This document shows positions 16,209 to 25,242 of a stretch of 64,000 bases of DNA, piece by piece. The stretch's first letter is position 1. Every line of letters starts with the position of its first letter. The DNA is from Gp6-AA40 sp963772955 (GTDB lineage Bacteria > Acidobacteriota > Vicinamibacteria > Vicinamibacterales > UBA2999), in assembly GCA_963772955.1 (NCBI GenBank), contig CAVYZF010000019.1:1-64000 (forward strand). Direction: 5' to 3'. The notes beneath the pieces were generated by a model. The model was not told where the DNA came from, searched no databases, and was given only the letters and a program-made list of their open reading frames with translations. The translations under genes were made by a program, and so were the position numbers.

Positions 16209-19199
16209 CTACTCCGCCGCCATTGGGACTGCGGCCTCGATCGTCGTTCCGACGCCGGGGCTGCTGATGAGGGCCAACTTGCCACGGAGCCGCGCCGCAC
16301 GCTCACGCATCGTGAGGAGCCCGAGATGGTGACCAGCCGCTGGCGCAGGATCGCGCTCCTCGGGAACGAATCCGCATCCGTTGTCGACGATGGTGAGACG
16401 GACACCATCCGTGTCGAAGTGCAACGTGATGTGAATCTGCGTCGCGCGTCCGTGCTTGACCGCGTTGGCCACCGCCTCCTGCGCAATTCGGAGGAGTTGC
16501 ACATCGGCATCTCCCGAGCACTGACGCGGCCGGCCGGTCACGAAGAACTCCGTGCGGATGCCCTTGTTCTTCGTCGTGTGCTCCGCGAGCTCGCGCAACA
16601 CGTCGACCAGCGCGCGCGGCTTCATCGAGTTGTTGCGCAGCTCGAGAATCGACTCGCGCGCCTCGCGAAGACAGTGCCCCACCTGGCGGCGCAGGCGCCG
16701 AAGGCCATCACGGGCGGGGTCTTGCGCCGGCTCCAGTTGCGTTGCGATCGTTTCGAGTTCGACCCCGATCGCGGCGAGGCTCTGGAGCAGCGTGTCGTGA
16801 ATTTCTCGGCTCACACGCGCGCGCTCCGCAAACACCAATGCGTACTGTTCTCGCACGGCGCGCAGGCGTAACCACCAGGCAGCACCGAAGACCAGCAACA
16901 GTCCCAGGACAGACAAAACCGCGAACTCACGCGTGCGGTAGAACGGCGGCGCGACCGCGAACTCCCAGCGCGCAGCCTCCGTCCACTCACCGTTGGCCGT
17001 CGTGCTCACCCTGAATCGATAGTCGCCCGACGGCACGTTCGCGTAGGTCGCTTCGCGCGCGTTTCCCGCGTAGACCCATTCGTCGTCGAACCCTTCGAGC
17101 ATGTAGCGGAAGCGGAGCTTCGACGACGATGACATGCTAATCGTCCCGAACTCGATGCGCAGGTTCGACGTCCCCGCCGGCAACGAGAGACCGCGATCCG
17201 GGGAGACGCGACGGCCGTCGGCCACGATCCCGTCGATACTGGGCGGCGGTGGCCGATGCGAGGGCGGAAGGCTGCTCGGATCGATCACCGTCATGCCGAG
17301 GCCGGTCGCCACCCACAGTCGTCCGTCACCACCGCGAACGCCGCCGACGCCGGCCTGCCAGGTCTGCGATCCGAGCTGCATGCCGTCGGTTTCGTCGTAC
17401 AGCGAGTATTCGAGCTGGTAGCCGGGATTGCCGGCGATCTTGTCGACTTCGCTCGGATCGAAGCGAATCACCGCGGCGCCTGAATTCACGCCCACCCAGA
17501 TCTGACCCGCGAGATCCTCCACGAGAACGGGCACCAGATCCTTGAGCGGTGCGTTGTCCTGCGTGATCGAAGTGACGCGACCGTTCTGGATGCGGCTGAC
17601 GCCCGCGGTCGTGCCGAACCAGACCGCGCCTTTCGCATCCTCGAGAATCGAGAGCACGGTCCCACCGGTGAGCCCATCGGTCGGTCCGTAGATTCTGAAG
17701 GCGCCCTTGTCGTAAACGGCAACGCCGCCAGAGAGCAGGCCCATCCACACCCGCCCTTGCCTATCGGTATAGATCGACTGGCACGCACGATCGGCCAGGT
17801 CGCTCTGGCCTTCGTAGGTCGTGACGGACTTGCCGTCCCACATCATCACGCTTTTCAGCGCCGTGCACAGCCAGAGGTTGTTCTCCAGATCTGTCGTGAA
17901 CGACATCAGGCGGCTTTTTCGAACGACCTCTGGAAGATCAACCGGCACGAAGCGTCCGTTCACGAACTGACTGATCTGCCCGCCTGCAGAGACCCACAGC
18001 GTCCCGCGACGATCGCTGTGCAGCGCCATCGTCTGCGACAAGCTGTACGCCGTGCGACCGGAAGGTGAGAATCGGTTCAGGCTGTGACCGGTGGCAACCC
18101 ACACGCTGCCGTCGCTACCGACCGTCGCCGTGCGTACACCTTCGTTGGTGAGCCCCTCCAACTGGGTGACGTTGGTGAAGGAGCTCTCGGAGAGGCGGAT
18201 GAGACCGCCGCGCATGCCGACCCAGATGTTGCCTTCGCGGTCCTCGTACAGCGATCGCGGTGACCCGGCGAGCCGATGCTCGTACTCGTAGCGTTCGATG
18301 ATCGCGGAGTGATCGAGCGGATCGCGGACGCGCATCAATCCACCACCAAACGCGGCCGCCCAGATCTGACCGCGACCATCGCGCATCAGTCGCCACGCGC
18401 CGGTTGGAAGACGAATCGTTCGCTCGTGCTGCGGCGTCGAGTGCGTCGACAGCCGCATGAGCACTTCCTGGGCGTCGGTGACCCAGATGTTGCCGGACGC
18501 ATCTTCAGTCAGGCTCTGGACGTTCGTCACGCCTGGGTCCACGAGCTCGAACACATCTTTCGTCTTCTTGTAGATGCCGGCGGCGGTTCCGACCCACAGA
18601 TGCCCCGCGCGATCCTCGTACAGGCTGAACGCCTCGCCGCCGCTGTAGCCTTCGCTCTTTCCAGCCAGCGTCCAGCGGTTGTTGGCGAACTTGAACAGCC
18701 CGCGACGAGTACCTACCCAGATCGCACCTTGTCGATCCTGGATCATCGCGGCCACGCCTGGCGGCGCGCCGTCGGCAGGCGAGTACTTGACGATCTGGCC
18801 GCGCTGAATGCGAACCACTCCGCCGCCGCCACCGATGCCGACCCAGATGCCGCCGTCGTGCGATCCGACGATCGCGTGTACGGGACCAGTCGGTAAAGCC
18901 GACGCAGGATCGGGTGGTTGCCACGGCGAGAAGCGATTGCCGTCGAAGCGAAGAAGACCCATGGGGCCGCCGACCCAGAGATACCCTTCCAGGTCCTGCG
19001 CGATGGTGAACACGTCGCCCGGAGGAAGACCTTTCTCCGACGCCCACACGGCCATCGTGTAGTTGGGCGTCGCAGGCTTCTCCCCAAAGACGTCACCCGC
19101 GCTCGCGCACACGAATACTGTCAGGAGAACGAACGGAATTCGGAACCCGCGGTTCAGGACTCGCAAGCGGCGATGAAGGAATTTTTCGCGCAACATCAT
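16209..19199 (-). CDS. Propeller-type sensor histidine kinase (Reg_prop, Y_Y_Y, HisKA_3, HATPase)
   Basis: A hybrid-architecture kinase of about 996 residues. A signal segment or first membrane helix precedes two seven-bladed Reg_prop propellers (repeated GxIWVGTxxGL motifs such as GAIWVGTRRGLFKF and GNIWVGMRGGLIRL). A Y_Y_Y domain (SSSKLRFRYMLEGFDDEWVY), one transmembrane helix (FAVLSVLGLLLVFGAAWWL), a HisKA_3 dimerisation domain with the phospho-histidine in SREIHDTLLQ (near residue 800) and a HATPase_c domain (NAVKHG; DNGCGF; GLLTMRERAARL) follow. The periplasmic propellers would sense a ligand, in Bacteroidetes usually a glycan; the ligand here is unknown. No receiver domain is present. 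The start is uncertain: ATG codons at 19199/19196 or GTG at 19241, none with a clear ribosome site. Confidence 0.92.
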   Translation of the reverse strand: MMLREKFLHRRLRVLNRGFRIPFVLLTVFVCASAGDVFGEKPATPNYTMAVWASEKGLPPGDVFTIAQDLEGYLWVGGPMGLLRFDGNRFSPWQPPDPASALPTGPVHAIVGSHDGGIWVGIGGGGGVVRIQRGQIVKYSPADGAPPGVAAMIQDRQGAIWVGTRRGLFKFANNRWTLAGKSEGYSGGEAFSLYEDRAGHLWVGTAAGIYKKTKDVFELVDPGVTNVQSLTEDASGNIWVTDAQEVLMRLSTHSTPQHERTIRLPTGAWRLMRDGRGQIWAAAFGGGLMRVRDPLDHSAIIERYEYEHRLAGSPRSLYEDREGNIWVGMRGGLIRLSESSFTNVTQLEGLTNEGVRTATVGSDGSVWVATGHSLNRFSPSGRTAYSLSQTMALHSDRRGTLWVSAGGQISQFVNGRFVPVDLPEVVRKSRLMSFTTDLENNLWLCTALKSVMMWDGKSVTTYEGQSDLADRACQSIYTDRQGRVWMGLLSGGVAVYDKGAFRIYGPTDGLTGGTVLSILEDAKGAVWFGTTAGVSRIQNGRVTSITQDNAPLKDLVPVLVEDLAGQIWVGVNSGAAVIRFDPSEVDKIAGNPGYQLEYSLYDETDGMQLGSQTWQAGVGGVRGGDGRLWVATGLGMTVIDPSSLPPSHRPPPPSIDGIVADGRRVSPDRGLSLPAGTSNLRIEFGTISMSSSSKLRFRYMLEGFDDEWVYAGNAREATYANVPSGDYRFRVSTTANGEWTEAARWEFAVAPPFYRTREFAVLSVLGLLLVFGAAWWLRLRAVREQYALVFAERARVSREIHDTLLQSLAAIGVELETIATQLEPAQDPARDGLRRLRRQVGHCLREARESILELRNNSMKPRALVDVLRELAEHTTKNKGIRTEFFVTGRPRQCSGDADVQLLRIAQEAVANAVKHGRATQIHITLHFDTDGVRLTIVDNGCGFVPEERDPAPAAGHHLGLLTMRERAARLRGKLALISSPGVGTTIEAAVPMAAE

Positions 19200-19269
19200 G
19201 GGGCGCGACGGCCCGACATTATCTCGACTCAGCCGTCTCACGACAAGTTACCCGTTTGGGGGGCGCGAG

Positions 19270-19296
19270 ATCCAGCGAGCCTTCGCCTCGCTGGAT
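19270..19296 (-). terminator. Strong hairpin downstream of citrate synthase
   Basis: ATCCAGCGAG (19270-19279) pairs perfectly with CTCGCTGGAT (19287-19296) across a 7-base loop, 30 bp past the citrate synthase stop and upstream of the kinase gene. There is no U-tract, so it is either a Rho-dependent or processing hairpin, or a regulatory stem in the kinase leader. Confidence 0.45.
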
Positions 19297-19325
19297 TCCG
19301 GTGTCTTTTGCCCTGCCTCCGGCGG

Positions 19326-20466
19326 TCAGCGTTGATCGAGGGGAACAAAGCGCTGGGGGTACGCCGGTCCGGTGTAGTCCGCGCGCGGGCGGATCAGGCG
19401 ATTGTTGGCGTACTGCTCAAGGATATGCGCGGTCCAGCCGGACATCCGGCTGACGGCGAAGACCGGGGTGTAGAGGTCGATGGGGATTCCAAGGGCGTAG
19501 TAGGTCGACGCCGAGTAGAAGTCGACGTTGGGATTCAGCTTCTTCTCGCCCTTCACGAGCACCTCGATGCGCTGCGACATGTCGAACCACGCGGTGCTGC
19601 CGGACCGCTTGCCGAGATCCTGGGACATTCTGCGCAAATGTGTGGCGCGCGGATCTTCGGTCTTGTAGACACGGTGGCCAAACCCGGGGATCTTCTCCTT
19701 GCGCGCGAGCTTGCCACGAATCACCTCGTCCACGCGCTCGCCGGTCGCCGTCTGCCCCAGTTCGAGCAACAGCTTCATGACTTCTGCATTCGCGCCGCCG
19801 TGCAGCGGGCCCTTCAAGGTGCCGATCGCGGCAACGATTGCGGAGTAGATGTCGGTCAACGTCGCCGCGGCGACGCGGCCGGCGAACGTCGATGCGTTCA
19901 GCTCGTGGTCCGCATGCAGGATAAGCGCGACGTCGAGCGCGCGAATGGCCGTGGCGTTCGGACGCTCCCCGGTGAGCAGATAGAGAAATGCCGCGGCGTG
20001 AGTCATCGACGGATCGGGCGCGAGCGGGCCGCCGCCCTTCTGCAGGCGGCCCCACGTCGCGACGATCGTGCCGACCTGCGCGGTGAGTTTGACGGCCTTT
20101 CTGTACCTGCCCCTGTGCCGACGTGTCCTCGAGATCCGAATCGTAGTGTGCGAGCGCCGACGTGATCGTGCGGAGCGCATCCATGCCGTCTACCGGCGGC
20201 AGGCTTCGCATCAACCTGATGATTTGCTCTGGTAGCGCTCGTCCGGCGGCGAACTGCGACTGGAGATCGCCCAGCTCAGCGCGCGAGGGCAGCCGGCGAT
20301 GCCACAGGAGGAAGCAGACCTCTTCGAATGTGGCTGACTTGGCCAGGTCGTGGATGTCGTAGCCGCAATACGCGAGCACGCCGCGATCGCCGTCCAGGTA
20401 GCAGATCGCCGACGATGTGGCGACGACGTCCTCGAGTCCGCCCTTGGGCTTCTCTGCAGTGGCCAT
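19326..20466 (-). pseudogene. gltA: Citrate synthase, interrupted by a one-base frameshift
   Basis: Two overlapping frames together encode a full short-form citrate synthase of about 379 residues. The N-terminal part (20466 to about 20110: LEDVVATSSAICYLDG, then EVCFLLWHRRLPSRAEL) runs to DLEDTSAQG. The C-terminal part (to 19326) holds all catalytic regions: HADHELNAST, GPLHGGANAEV, PGFGHRVYKTEDPRA and the aspartate in NPNVDFYSAS. The frames join if one C is removed from the CCCC run at 20110-20113, giving TSAQG-RYRKAVKL. The rest is intact and well conserved, so a sequencing or assembly indel is more likely than decay. It would condense acetyl-CoA and oxaloacetate for the TCA cycle; a methylcitrate synthase is an alternative. 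Confidence 0.85.
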
Positions 20467-20477
20467 TTGCTGATCTT

Positions 20478-20530
20478 ACGTAATGCAAAAGGCAAAATTC
20501 AAAAGGCAAAATTGAAATGCATTTTCAATT
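20478..20530. repeat. Word-repeat locus, ATGCAAAAGGC/AATTGAAATGC
   Basis: AATGCAAAAGGCAAAATTC, then AAAAGGCAAAATTG, reads into the inverted TGCATTTTCAATTA with almost no core, upstream of citrate synthase and touching the stop of the next minus-strand gene. It is the shortest member of the ATGCAAA family here. Confidence 0.75.
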
Positions 20531-21539
20531 ACTGGGAGGACCGCTGTGGCCGAAGGCCACCATAGACAGCGTCGACGAACTGCGCCGTCGACCAGCCTTG
20601 TGCTGAACCGTACAGTCCGTCGTACTCCATCGTCGGGCGCGCGGCCTGTACCTGTGCGAGCGTCATCCCGCGATTGACCATGTCCTGTACGCGATCGCGA
20701 ATGATCGTCGCCATGTCGCGATACTCGACGAGATCCGCCTCATCGGAGATGCGACCGTGACCCGGAACGATCATCGTTCCGCCTTCGGTCTTCTCGCCGG
20801 CGATCACGAGATCGAGAAGCTGATTGAGACCGTCGAGCACGCCGGTGATGCTGCCGCCACGCTGCGCATCGATGATCGGGTAGCTCACCGTCGAATAGAT
20901 GTCGCCGGTGGCGATGACGTCCGACCGCCTGAAGAAGACGAGGCTGTCGCCGTCAGTGTGTGCGGACGGGACGTGCACGATCTGGATGCCTTCGCCGTTG
21001 TAGAAGAACTCCTTGTGCTTCCCGGAGAACGTCGACGTCGGCCACGCCGAGACCGGAGTGGGTGCCTGGGAACCGGCGGGAGCACTCATGCGGTTCAGCG
21101 TCTCTTCGTGCGCGATGATCTCGGCGCGCGCTGCCGTACCTGCACCGACCTGTGCAACTCCACGACCCGAAATCGGTGCGCCTGAGGCGCCGATCTTTTC
21201 GTTCCCGCCGACGTGATCCGCGTGCGAGTGCGTGTTGATGATGTGACGAACGGGTCGCGGCGTCAGCTGACGCAACGATGCCAGCAACGCATCGGCGTTC
21301 TGCCCCGCGCCGGTATCGACGAGAACCACTCCAAGGCTGCCGACCTGCACGGTGACATTCGCGCCGGCACCGATGATCACGTGGACGTTGCCCTGGACGG
21401 GCATCGTGTAGAGACCTGCCTCACGCCGGGGTTGGGCAGCCGCACCACCCTGTGCGCGGCCGTCGACACCAGCGGAGACGATCCCGAGCACGACTGCGGC
21501 AGCGACGAGGAGCAGGTGTTTGAGCATGGCGACGCTCAC
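20529..21539 (-). CDS. Secreted metallo-beta-lactamase-fold hydrolase
   Basis: A 336-residue protein with a signal peptide (LLLVAAAVVLGIVSAGVDG) and the MBL fold: VVLVDTGAGQNADALL, the zinc motif THSHADHVGGN (HxHxDH), then VPSAHTDGDSLVFF and the distal metal histidine in IVPGHGRIS. It resembles quinoprotein-relay and cyclase-like exported MBL hydrolases of Acidobacteria rather than a true beta-lactamase; the substrate is unknown. The first codon is probably the GTG at 21537-21539, which overlaps the upstream stop as GTGA. An ATG at 21527 is an alternative. It is co-transcribed with the secreted protein at 21536-22423. Confidence 0.88.
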   Translation of the reverse strand: MSVAMLKHLLLVAAAVVLGIVSAGVDGRAQGGAAAQPRREAGLYTMPVQGNVHVIIGAGANVTVQVGSLGVVLVDTGAGQNADALLASLRQLTPRPVRHIINTHSHADHVGGNEKIGASGAPISGRGVAQVGAGTAARAEIIAHEETLNRMSAPAGSQAPTPVSAWPTSTFSGKHKEFFYNGEGIQIVHVPSAHTDGDSLVFFRRSDVIATGDIYSTVSYPIIDAQRGGSITGVLDGLNQLLDLVIAGEKTEGGTMIVPGHGRISDEADLVEYRDMATIIRDRVQDMVNRGMTLAQVQAARPTMEYDGLYGSAQGWSTAQFVDAVYGGLRPQRSSQ

Positions 21540-22423
21540 TTTCTTGCCGGCGCAGGCGGCGGTATCGGCATCGCTTTGACCTTGTCCATGTACTCCGGGT
21601 ACATCGTCTCGGCACCGCCGCGGGTCGGCTCGATCGGCAGCCGATGCAGCGTCGCGAACTCGGTGAGGTACGGATTCTTGCCCGGGAGATGATGCGGAAC
21701 GTACGCCGGATCGCGGCCCGGCACTTCGTCATCGGCCTGACAGAACAGCCACGCCTGATACTGATTCGGAGTCGTGGCCGGATCGAGCGTGAGATTCGTC
21801 GTCTTGACGAGCGGTTCGGAAAGAAAGATCGGATCCTCGGTGATGCTGACCTGCGTGAGCGCCGTGTCGTGACGGATGAAGTACTCCGTCATCGTGGCTT
21901 TCGCACTCATGGGAACGCCGTTGCGCCGGTGCCAGCCTTGCTTGATGTGAGTCGTGGTGACTTTGAGCACGCGGCCCTGCCACTCACCGGTCGAGAACCC
22001 CATCCACGTGTGCGGCGCTTCTTCGGGTGGATGCGGCCGGCCATCCAACCAGATCGTCCGCTCCTGCGCGTAGGTGCTGAGGAAGTGCTTGATCGCGATC
22101 ACCGTCTGCGTGCCCGGATCGACCTCCTCGGTGATGCGAACACGGATCGGGCCGCGGTAGATGTAAGGAGAGACGTGCGCGCGGCACTGATGCTCCGGCA
22201 GCGTGAGCCGTGATGCATCCCAACTGTCGGCGTATTGCCGGCCCGCGGCGTTGAGCGGGATACCCAGGTAGTCGCCGAGCTCGGGCCCCGGTCCGCGCTC
22301 GGGCTGGTCCTCGTGAAACGTGCCCACCCAATCGCCGCTCAGGAAGCTTTGGGCGTGCACCGATGTACCGTTCACCAATACGGCGAACACGATCGCGACA
22401 GATATGAAAACGAAGCGCGACAT
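21536..22423 (-). CDS. Conserved secreted protein of unknown function
   Basis: A 295-residue protein with a signal peptide (VFISVAIVFAVLVNGTSVHA) and a start ATG supported by GAGGAAACGCC just upstream. The mature part is beta-rich: GDWVGTFHEDQPERGPGPELG, RQYADSWDASRLTLPEHQC, VIAIKHFLSTYAQERTIWLDG and MTEYFIRHDTALTQVSI. It resembles short exported proteins common in Acidobacteria, and I recognise no named domain. Its 4-bp overlap with the MBL hydrolase gene implies they act together. TATAAG at 22443-22448 on the minus strand could be its -10 box. Confidence 0.8.
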   Translation of the reverse strand: MSRFVFISVAIVFAVLVNGTSVHAQSFLSGDWVGTFHEDQPERGPGPELGDYLGIPLNAAGRQYADSWDASRLTLPEHQCRAHVSPYIYRGPIRVRITEEVDPGTQTVIAIKHFLSTYAQERTIWLDGRPHPPEEAPHTWMGFSTGEWQGRVLKVTTTHIKQGWHRRNGVPMSAKATMTEYFIRHDTALTQVSITEDPIFLSEPLVKTTNLTLDPATTPNQYQAWLFCQADDEVPGRDPAYVPHHLPGKNPYLTEFATLHRLPIEPTRGGAETMYPEYMDKVKAMPIPPPAPARK

Positions 22424-22470
22424 GGCGTTTCCTCGCTGCGAGCTTATATCACGCGCGACTGAGGTCGGGC

Positions 22471-22487
22471 GGGGTCAGACCCTTCAC
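22471..22487. repeat. REP-like half-site GGGGTCAGACCCTTCAC
   Basis: A 17-base sequence identical to the arm of the long palindrome at 48634-48685. It contains GGGTCtgACCC-type local symmetry (GGGTCAGACCC). It lies in the 118-bp divergent region between 22423 and 22542. Confidence 0.7.
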
Positions 22488-22541
22488 AGAACTGCCAACG
22501 CGCTAGAATTCGTCGTTCAACTGGGACGCCAGGAGGAAACC

Positions 22542-23099
22542 GTGCGGAAAGTACATTCGTGGCTGCTGATCGCGATCGCCCTCGTCGTGCTCGCTACCCA
22601 CGTCGAGGCGCAGAAGAACGCTCCGACGCTGACCACGCAGGACTACATCGACATCCAGCAACTGCTGAATCGATACGCGTTCGCGCTCGACACGTGTTCG
22701 AACAACGGCTACGACTACGCGGACCTCTACACACCCGATGGCGTCTTCTACTGGGGCATCAACGCGCGGAAGTCGGTTGGCCGTGAGGAACTGGCCGAAG
22801 CCGCTGGCGGCGGGAAGCTCGGTTGCAAGCGAGCCAGGTCAGCGACACTCGAGAATCCGATTCAGGGACACATCACGGTGAATGCCGTGATCGAGCCCTC
22901 ACCGGACGGCGCCATCGGCAAGAGCTATCTCGTGTACCCGGGTGAGCGCGGCATCATCGCGCCTGACGCCGAGCATCGAGGCCACGTCGGCGGTTATCAG
23001 GATGTGTCCGTGAAGACGGACAAAGGCTGGCGGATCAAGAAGCGCATTCACATCTTCCCGCCTGACGTCCCTGGCACGTACGTATTCCCGAAGGACTGA
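22542..23099 (+). CDS. Secreted SnoaL-like protein (plus-strand copy)
   Basis: A 185-residue protein starting at the GTG at 22542, chosen because AGGAGG lies five bases ahead and a signal peptide follows at once (VHSWLLIAIALVVLATHVEA). The core shows LTTQDYIDIQQLLNRYAFALD, CSNNGYDYADLYTPDGVFYW, GREELAEAAGGG, GHITVNAVIEPSPDGAIGKSY and SVKTDKGWRIKKR. The TCSNNGYDYADL stretch ties it to the copy at 8192-8755 rather than to the five-gene array. It faces the opposite direction from the array, about 7 kb away, which points to dispersal by duplication. Function is unknown. Confidence 0.85.
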   Translation: MRKVHSWLLIAIALVVLATHVEAQKNAPTLTTQDYIDIQQLLNRYAFALDTCSNNGYDYADLYTPDGVFYWGINARKSVGREELAEAAGGGKLGCKRARSATLENPIQGHITVNAVIEPSPDGAIGKSYLVYPGERGIIAPDAEHRGHVGGYQDVSVKTDKGWRIKKRIHIFPPDVPGTYVFPKD

Positions 23100-23151
23100 C
23101 CGTTCGCCAGTCGATGCGGCCGCTCCTCACAATTCGACCCCGACGGACCGC

Positions 23152-23175
23152 CCTGCACCGCATCCTCGGTGCAGG
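23152..23175 (+). promoter_or_regulatory. Hairpin overlapping the ribosome-binding site of the alpha/beta hydrolase gene
   Basis: CCTGCACCG (23152-23160) pairs perfectly with CGGTGCAGG (23167-23175) over a CATCCT loop. The 3' arm covers half of the AGGAGG ribosome site (23173-23178) of the gene starting at 23184, so folding should lower its translation. Confidence 0.55.
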
Positions 23176-23183
23176 AGGTTCGT

Positions 23184-24122
23184 ATGGATCTGACACGCCG
23201 ATCGACACTCGCGGCCCTTTGCCTTCTACTCGCACTCGCGACGTCCAACGCCGCTGAGAACACGCCGTCGTTTCGAGTGCAAGTCACGGGCACCGGCCGG
23301 GCGATTCTGCTCATTCCTGGACTCGCCTCTTCCGGCGACACATGGACGACGACCGTTGCTCACCTGAGCGCGCGATTCACCTGTCATGTGTTGACGCTTG
23401 GCGGATTCGCCGGCACGCCACCCATCGATGGACCGCTTTTCCCAACCGTCCGCCGCGATCTCGCGGAGTACATCCGCGACCACCATCTCGATCGACCCGT
23501 CGTGATCGGTCACAGCCTGGGAGGCATACTCGCGATGGCACTGGCCGCGGATCATCCTGACCTCGTGGGTCCAGTCGTCCTTGTCGACGCGATGCCCTTC
23601 CTGGCCGGGCCAAACATGCAGGTGAAGAATCTGGCAGAGGCTCGTGCGGCAGTCGCGAAAATGGAAACCTACATGTCGGCGATGACGCAGGCGCAGTGGG
23701 ACGCCTACGCGAAGTCGGGCGTGAGCACGCGCTACATGGTGACGAGCGCGAGTGATGCAGACACGTTGACCAAGTGGAGCGCCACGAGCGATCGTCAGAC
23801 GCTCATTCGTGCGCTCGGCGAGGCGTATAGCGTCGATCTCCGGGAGGAGATCGCGAAGATCACATCGCCAACCCTCGCGCTCGGCACGTGGCGCGGCTGG
23901 CACGACCAACTCGCGGCGTACAAGATCGACGTTCCGAAAGAAGCGTTCATGGGTTCGTTCGCCGACCAGTTCGCAAGGCTCCCGCGCCTGCACTTCGCGT
24001 TGCATGACACCGCGAGGCACTTCATCATGTGGGACGATCCGACGTGGTTCTTCCGCGAAATCGACGCGTTCCTTGCCGATCCGATCGCGGCGACGCACGA
24101 CCGCGGCTTCGAGGGTCTGTAG
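23184..24122 (+). CDS. Secreted alpha/beta-fold hydrolase
   Basis: A 312-residue protein begun at the ATG at 23184, five bases after AGGAGG, followed by a signal peptide (STLAALCLLLALATSNAAE). The alpha/beta hydrolase fold shows ILLIPGLASSGDTW (oxyanion region), the nucleophile elbow VIGHSLGGILA (serine) and a late histidine in HDTARHFIMWD. The DP acid usually follows strand 6. The cap region (METYMSAMTQAQWDAYAKSG) is helical. It is probably a periplasmic esterase or lipase-like enzyme; substrate unknown. It stands 68 bp after the SnoaL gene and 37 bp before a sensor kinase. Confidence 0.87.
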   Translation: MDLTRRSTLAALCLLLALATSNAAENTPSFRVQVTGTGRAILLIPGLASSGDTWTTTVAHLSARFTCHVLTLGGFAGTPPIDGPLFPTVRRDLAEYIRDHHLDRPVVIGHSLGGILAMALAADHPDLVGPVVLVDAMPFLAGPNMQVKNLAEARAAVAKMETYMSAMTQAQWDAYAKSGVSTRYMVTSASDADTLTKWSATSDRQTLIRALGEAYSVDLREEIAKITSPTLALGTWRGWHDQLAAYKIDVPKEAFMGSFADQFARLPRLHFALHDTARHFIMWDDPTWFFREIDAFLADPIAATHDRGFEGL

Positions 24123-24142
24123 TGTCCGGCTTTAGCCGGACA
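24123..24142. repeat. Perfect palindrome TGTCCGGCT-TT-AGCCGGACA
   Basis: Nine perfectly paired bases around a 2-base centre, immediately after the hydrolase stop codon. It looks like a short REP-type or terminator hairpin without a U-tract, symmetrical on both strands. Confidence 0.7.
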
Positions 24143-24159
24143 TCGTCGTGAGGCACGCC

Positions 24160-25242
24160 ATGAGCGTCATGATTCAGATGAAGAATCCGCCCGGCGAACC
24201 GGCGCCGCCGCCGAGCCGCCTCTATTGGATCTGTCAGGCGGCGGGATGGGGCAGCTTCGTCCTCTACACGCTCGGCTTCTACGTCGTTTTTGCGACCGTA
24301 CGATGGGAAGTCCTTCTCAGCATCGTCGTCATCGACGGTGTGCTCTGCCCGGCGCTGACGCACGCACTTCGTGCCTGGATGTACCGCCGCGGCTGGATGA
24401 AGCTCCCGGCGCGGTCGCGTCTTCCGCGCACCGTCGCTGCCGCGTTCGTGTTGGCAATGGGAGTGTCGGCGCTGGTGTCAGTCGTCGCACTCCTTATTCC
24501 GGACAACGGGGGATTCGATCGGACCGGCGCGTTCTGGATGTTCGTCACGTTCCTGTGGGCGTTCAGCGGCTGGCTCATGATCTACTTCGCGCTTCATGCT
24601 CGGAGGCAGCGTGACGCACGTGAGCTCGAGTTGACGCTGGACGCGCGCAACGCCCAGCTCGACATGCTGCGCGCACAGGTCAACCCGCACTTCCTGTTCA
24701 ACTGCCTGAATTCAGTTCGGGCGCTGATCGCAGAGAACCCCGAGCGCGCCGCCTCGATGGTGACCAGCCTCTCAGACCTGTTGCGCTATTCGCTTCAATC
24801 GGACCGCACGCACACGGTGAGCCTCGCCGATGAACTGACGATCGTCGACGAGTACGTCTCGCTCGAGCGCGTGCGCTTCGAGGATCGTCTGCGCTTCGAG
24901 CGCACGCTGGATCCAGGAGCGCTCGCCGCCCGCGTCCCGCCCATGCTCGTTCAGACCCTGGTTGAAAACGCCGTCAAGCATGGCGTGGCCGCCCTGCCAC
25001 ACGGCGGAGTCGTTCGCGTGCGCGCGGCAATCGATGGCCACAGCATGACGATCTCGGTGTCCAACTCGGGCACCATGCGGCACGAGTACGACGAGGGCGG
25101 ACACGGTCTCCGCAACACAGTGGCCCGGCTCCGGCTACTCTACGATCACCGCGCGTCGTTTTCGCTGACCGACGCCAGCGGCGAGACCGTCGCCACCGTG
25201 ACCCTTCCACTCGAACCCGCCCATGAACGCGCTGCTGGTTGA
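24160..25242 (+). CDS. LytS/YpdA-type sensor histidine kinase
   Basis: A 360-residue membrane kinase. About four transmembrane helices (residues about 25-140: WGSFVLYTLGFYVVFATV; VLLSIVVIDGVLCPAL; TVAAAFVLAMGVSALVSVVA; FWMFVTFLWAFSGWLMIYF) lead to a coiled linker and the His_kinase domain, with phospho-histidine in QVNPHFLFNCLNSVRAL, then a HATPase (LVQTLVENAVKHGV; GGHGLRNTVARLRLLY). The ATG at 24160 has GTGAGG six bases ahead. It overlaps its response regulator by 20 bp. The signal is unknown; related kinases respond to envelope or nutrient cues. Confidence 0.93.
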   Translation: MSVMIQMKNPPGEPAPPPSRLYWICQAAGWGSFVLYTLGFYVVFATVRWEVLLSIVVIDGVLCPALTHALRAWMYRRGWMKLPARSRLPRTVAAAFVLAMGVSALVSVVALLIPDNGGFDRTGAFWMFVTFLWAFSGWLMIYFALHARRQRDARELELTLDARNAQLDMLRAQVNPHFLFNCLNSVRALIAENPERAASMVTSLSDLLRYSLQSDRTHTVSLADELTIVDEYVSLERVRFEDRLRFERTLDPGALAARVPPMLVQTLVENAVKHGVAALPHGGVVRVRAAIDGHSMTISVSNSGTMRHEYDEGGHGLRNTVARLRLLYDHRASFSLTDASGETVATVTLPLEPAHERAAG

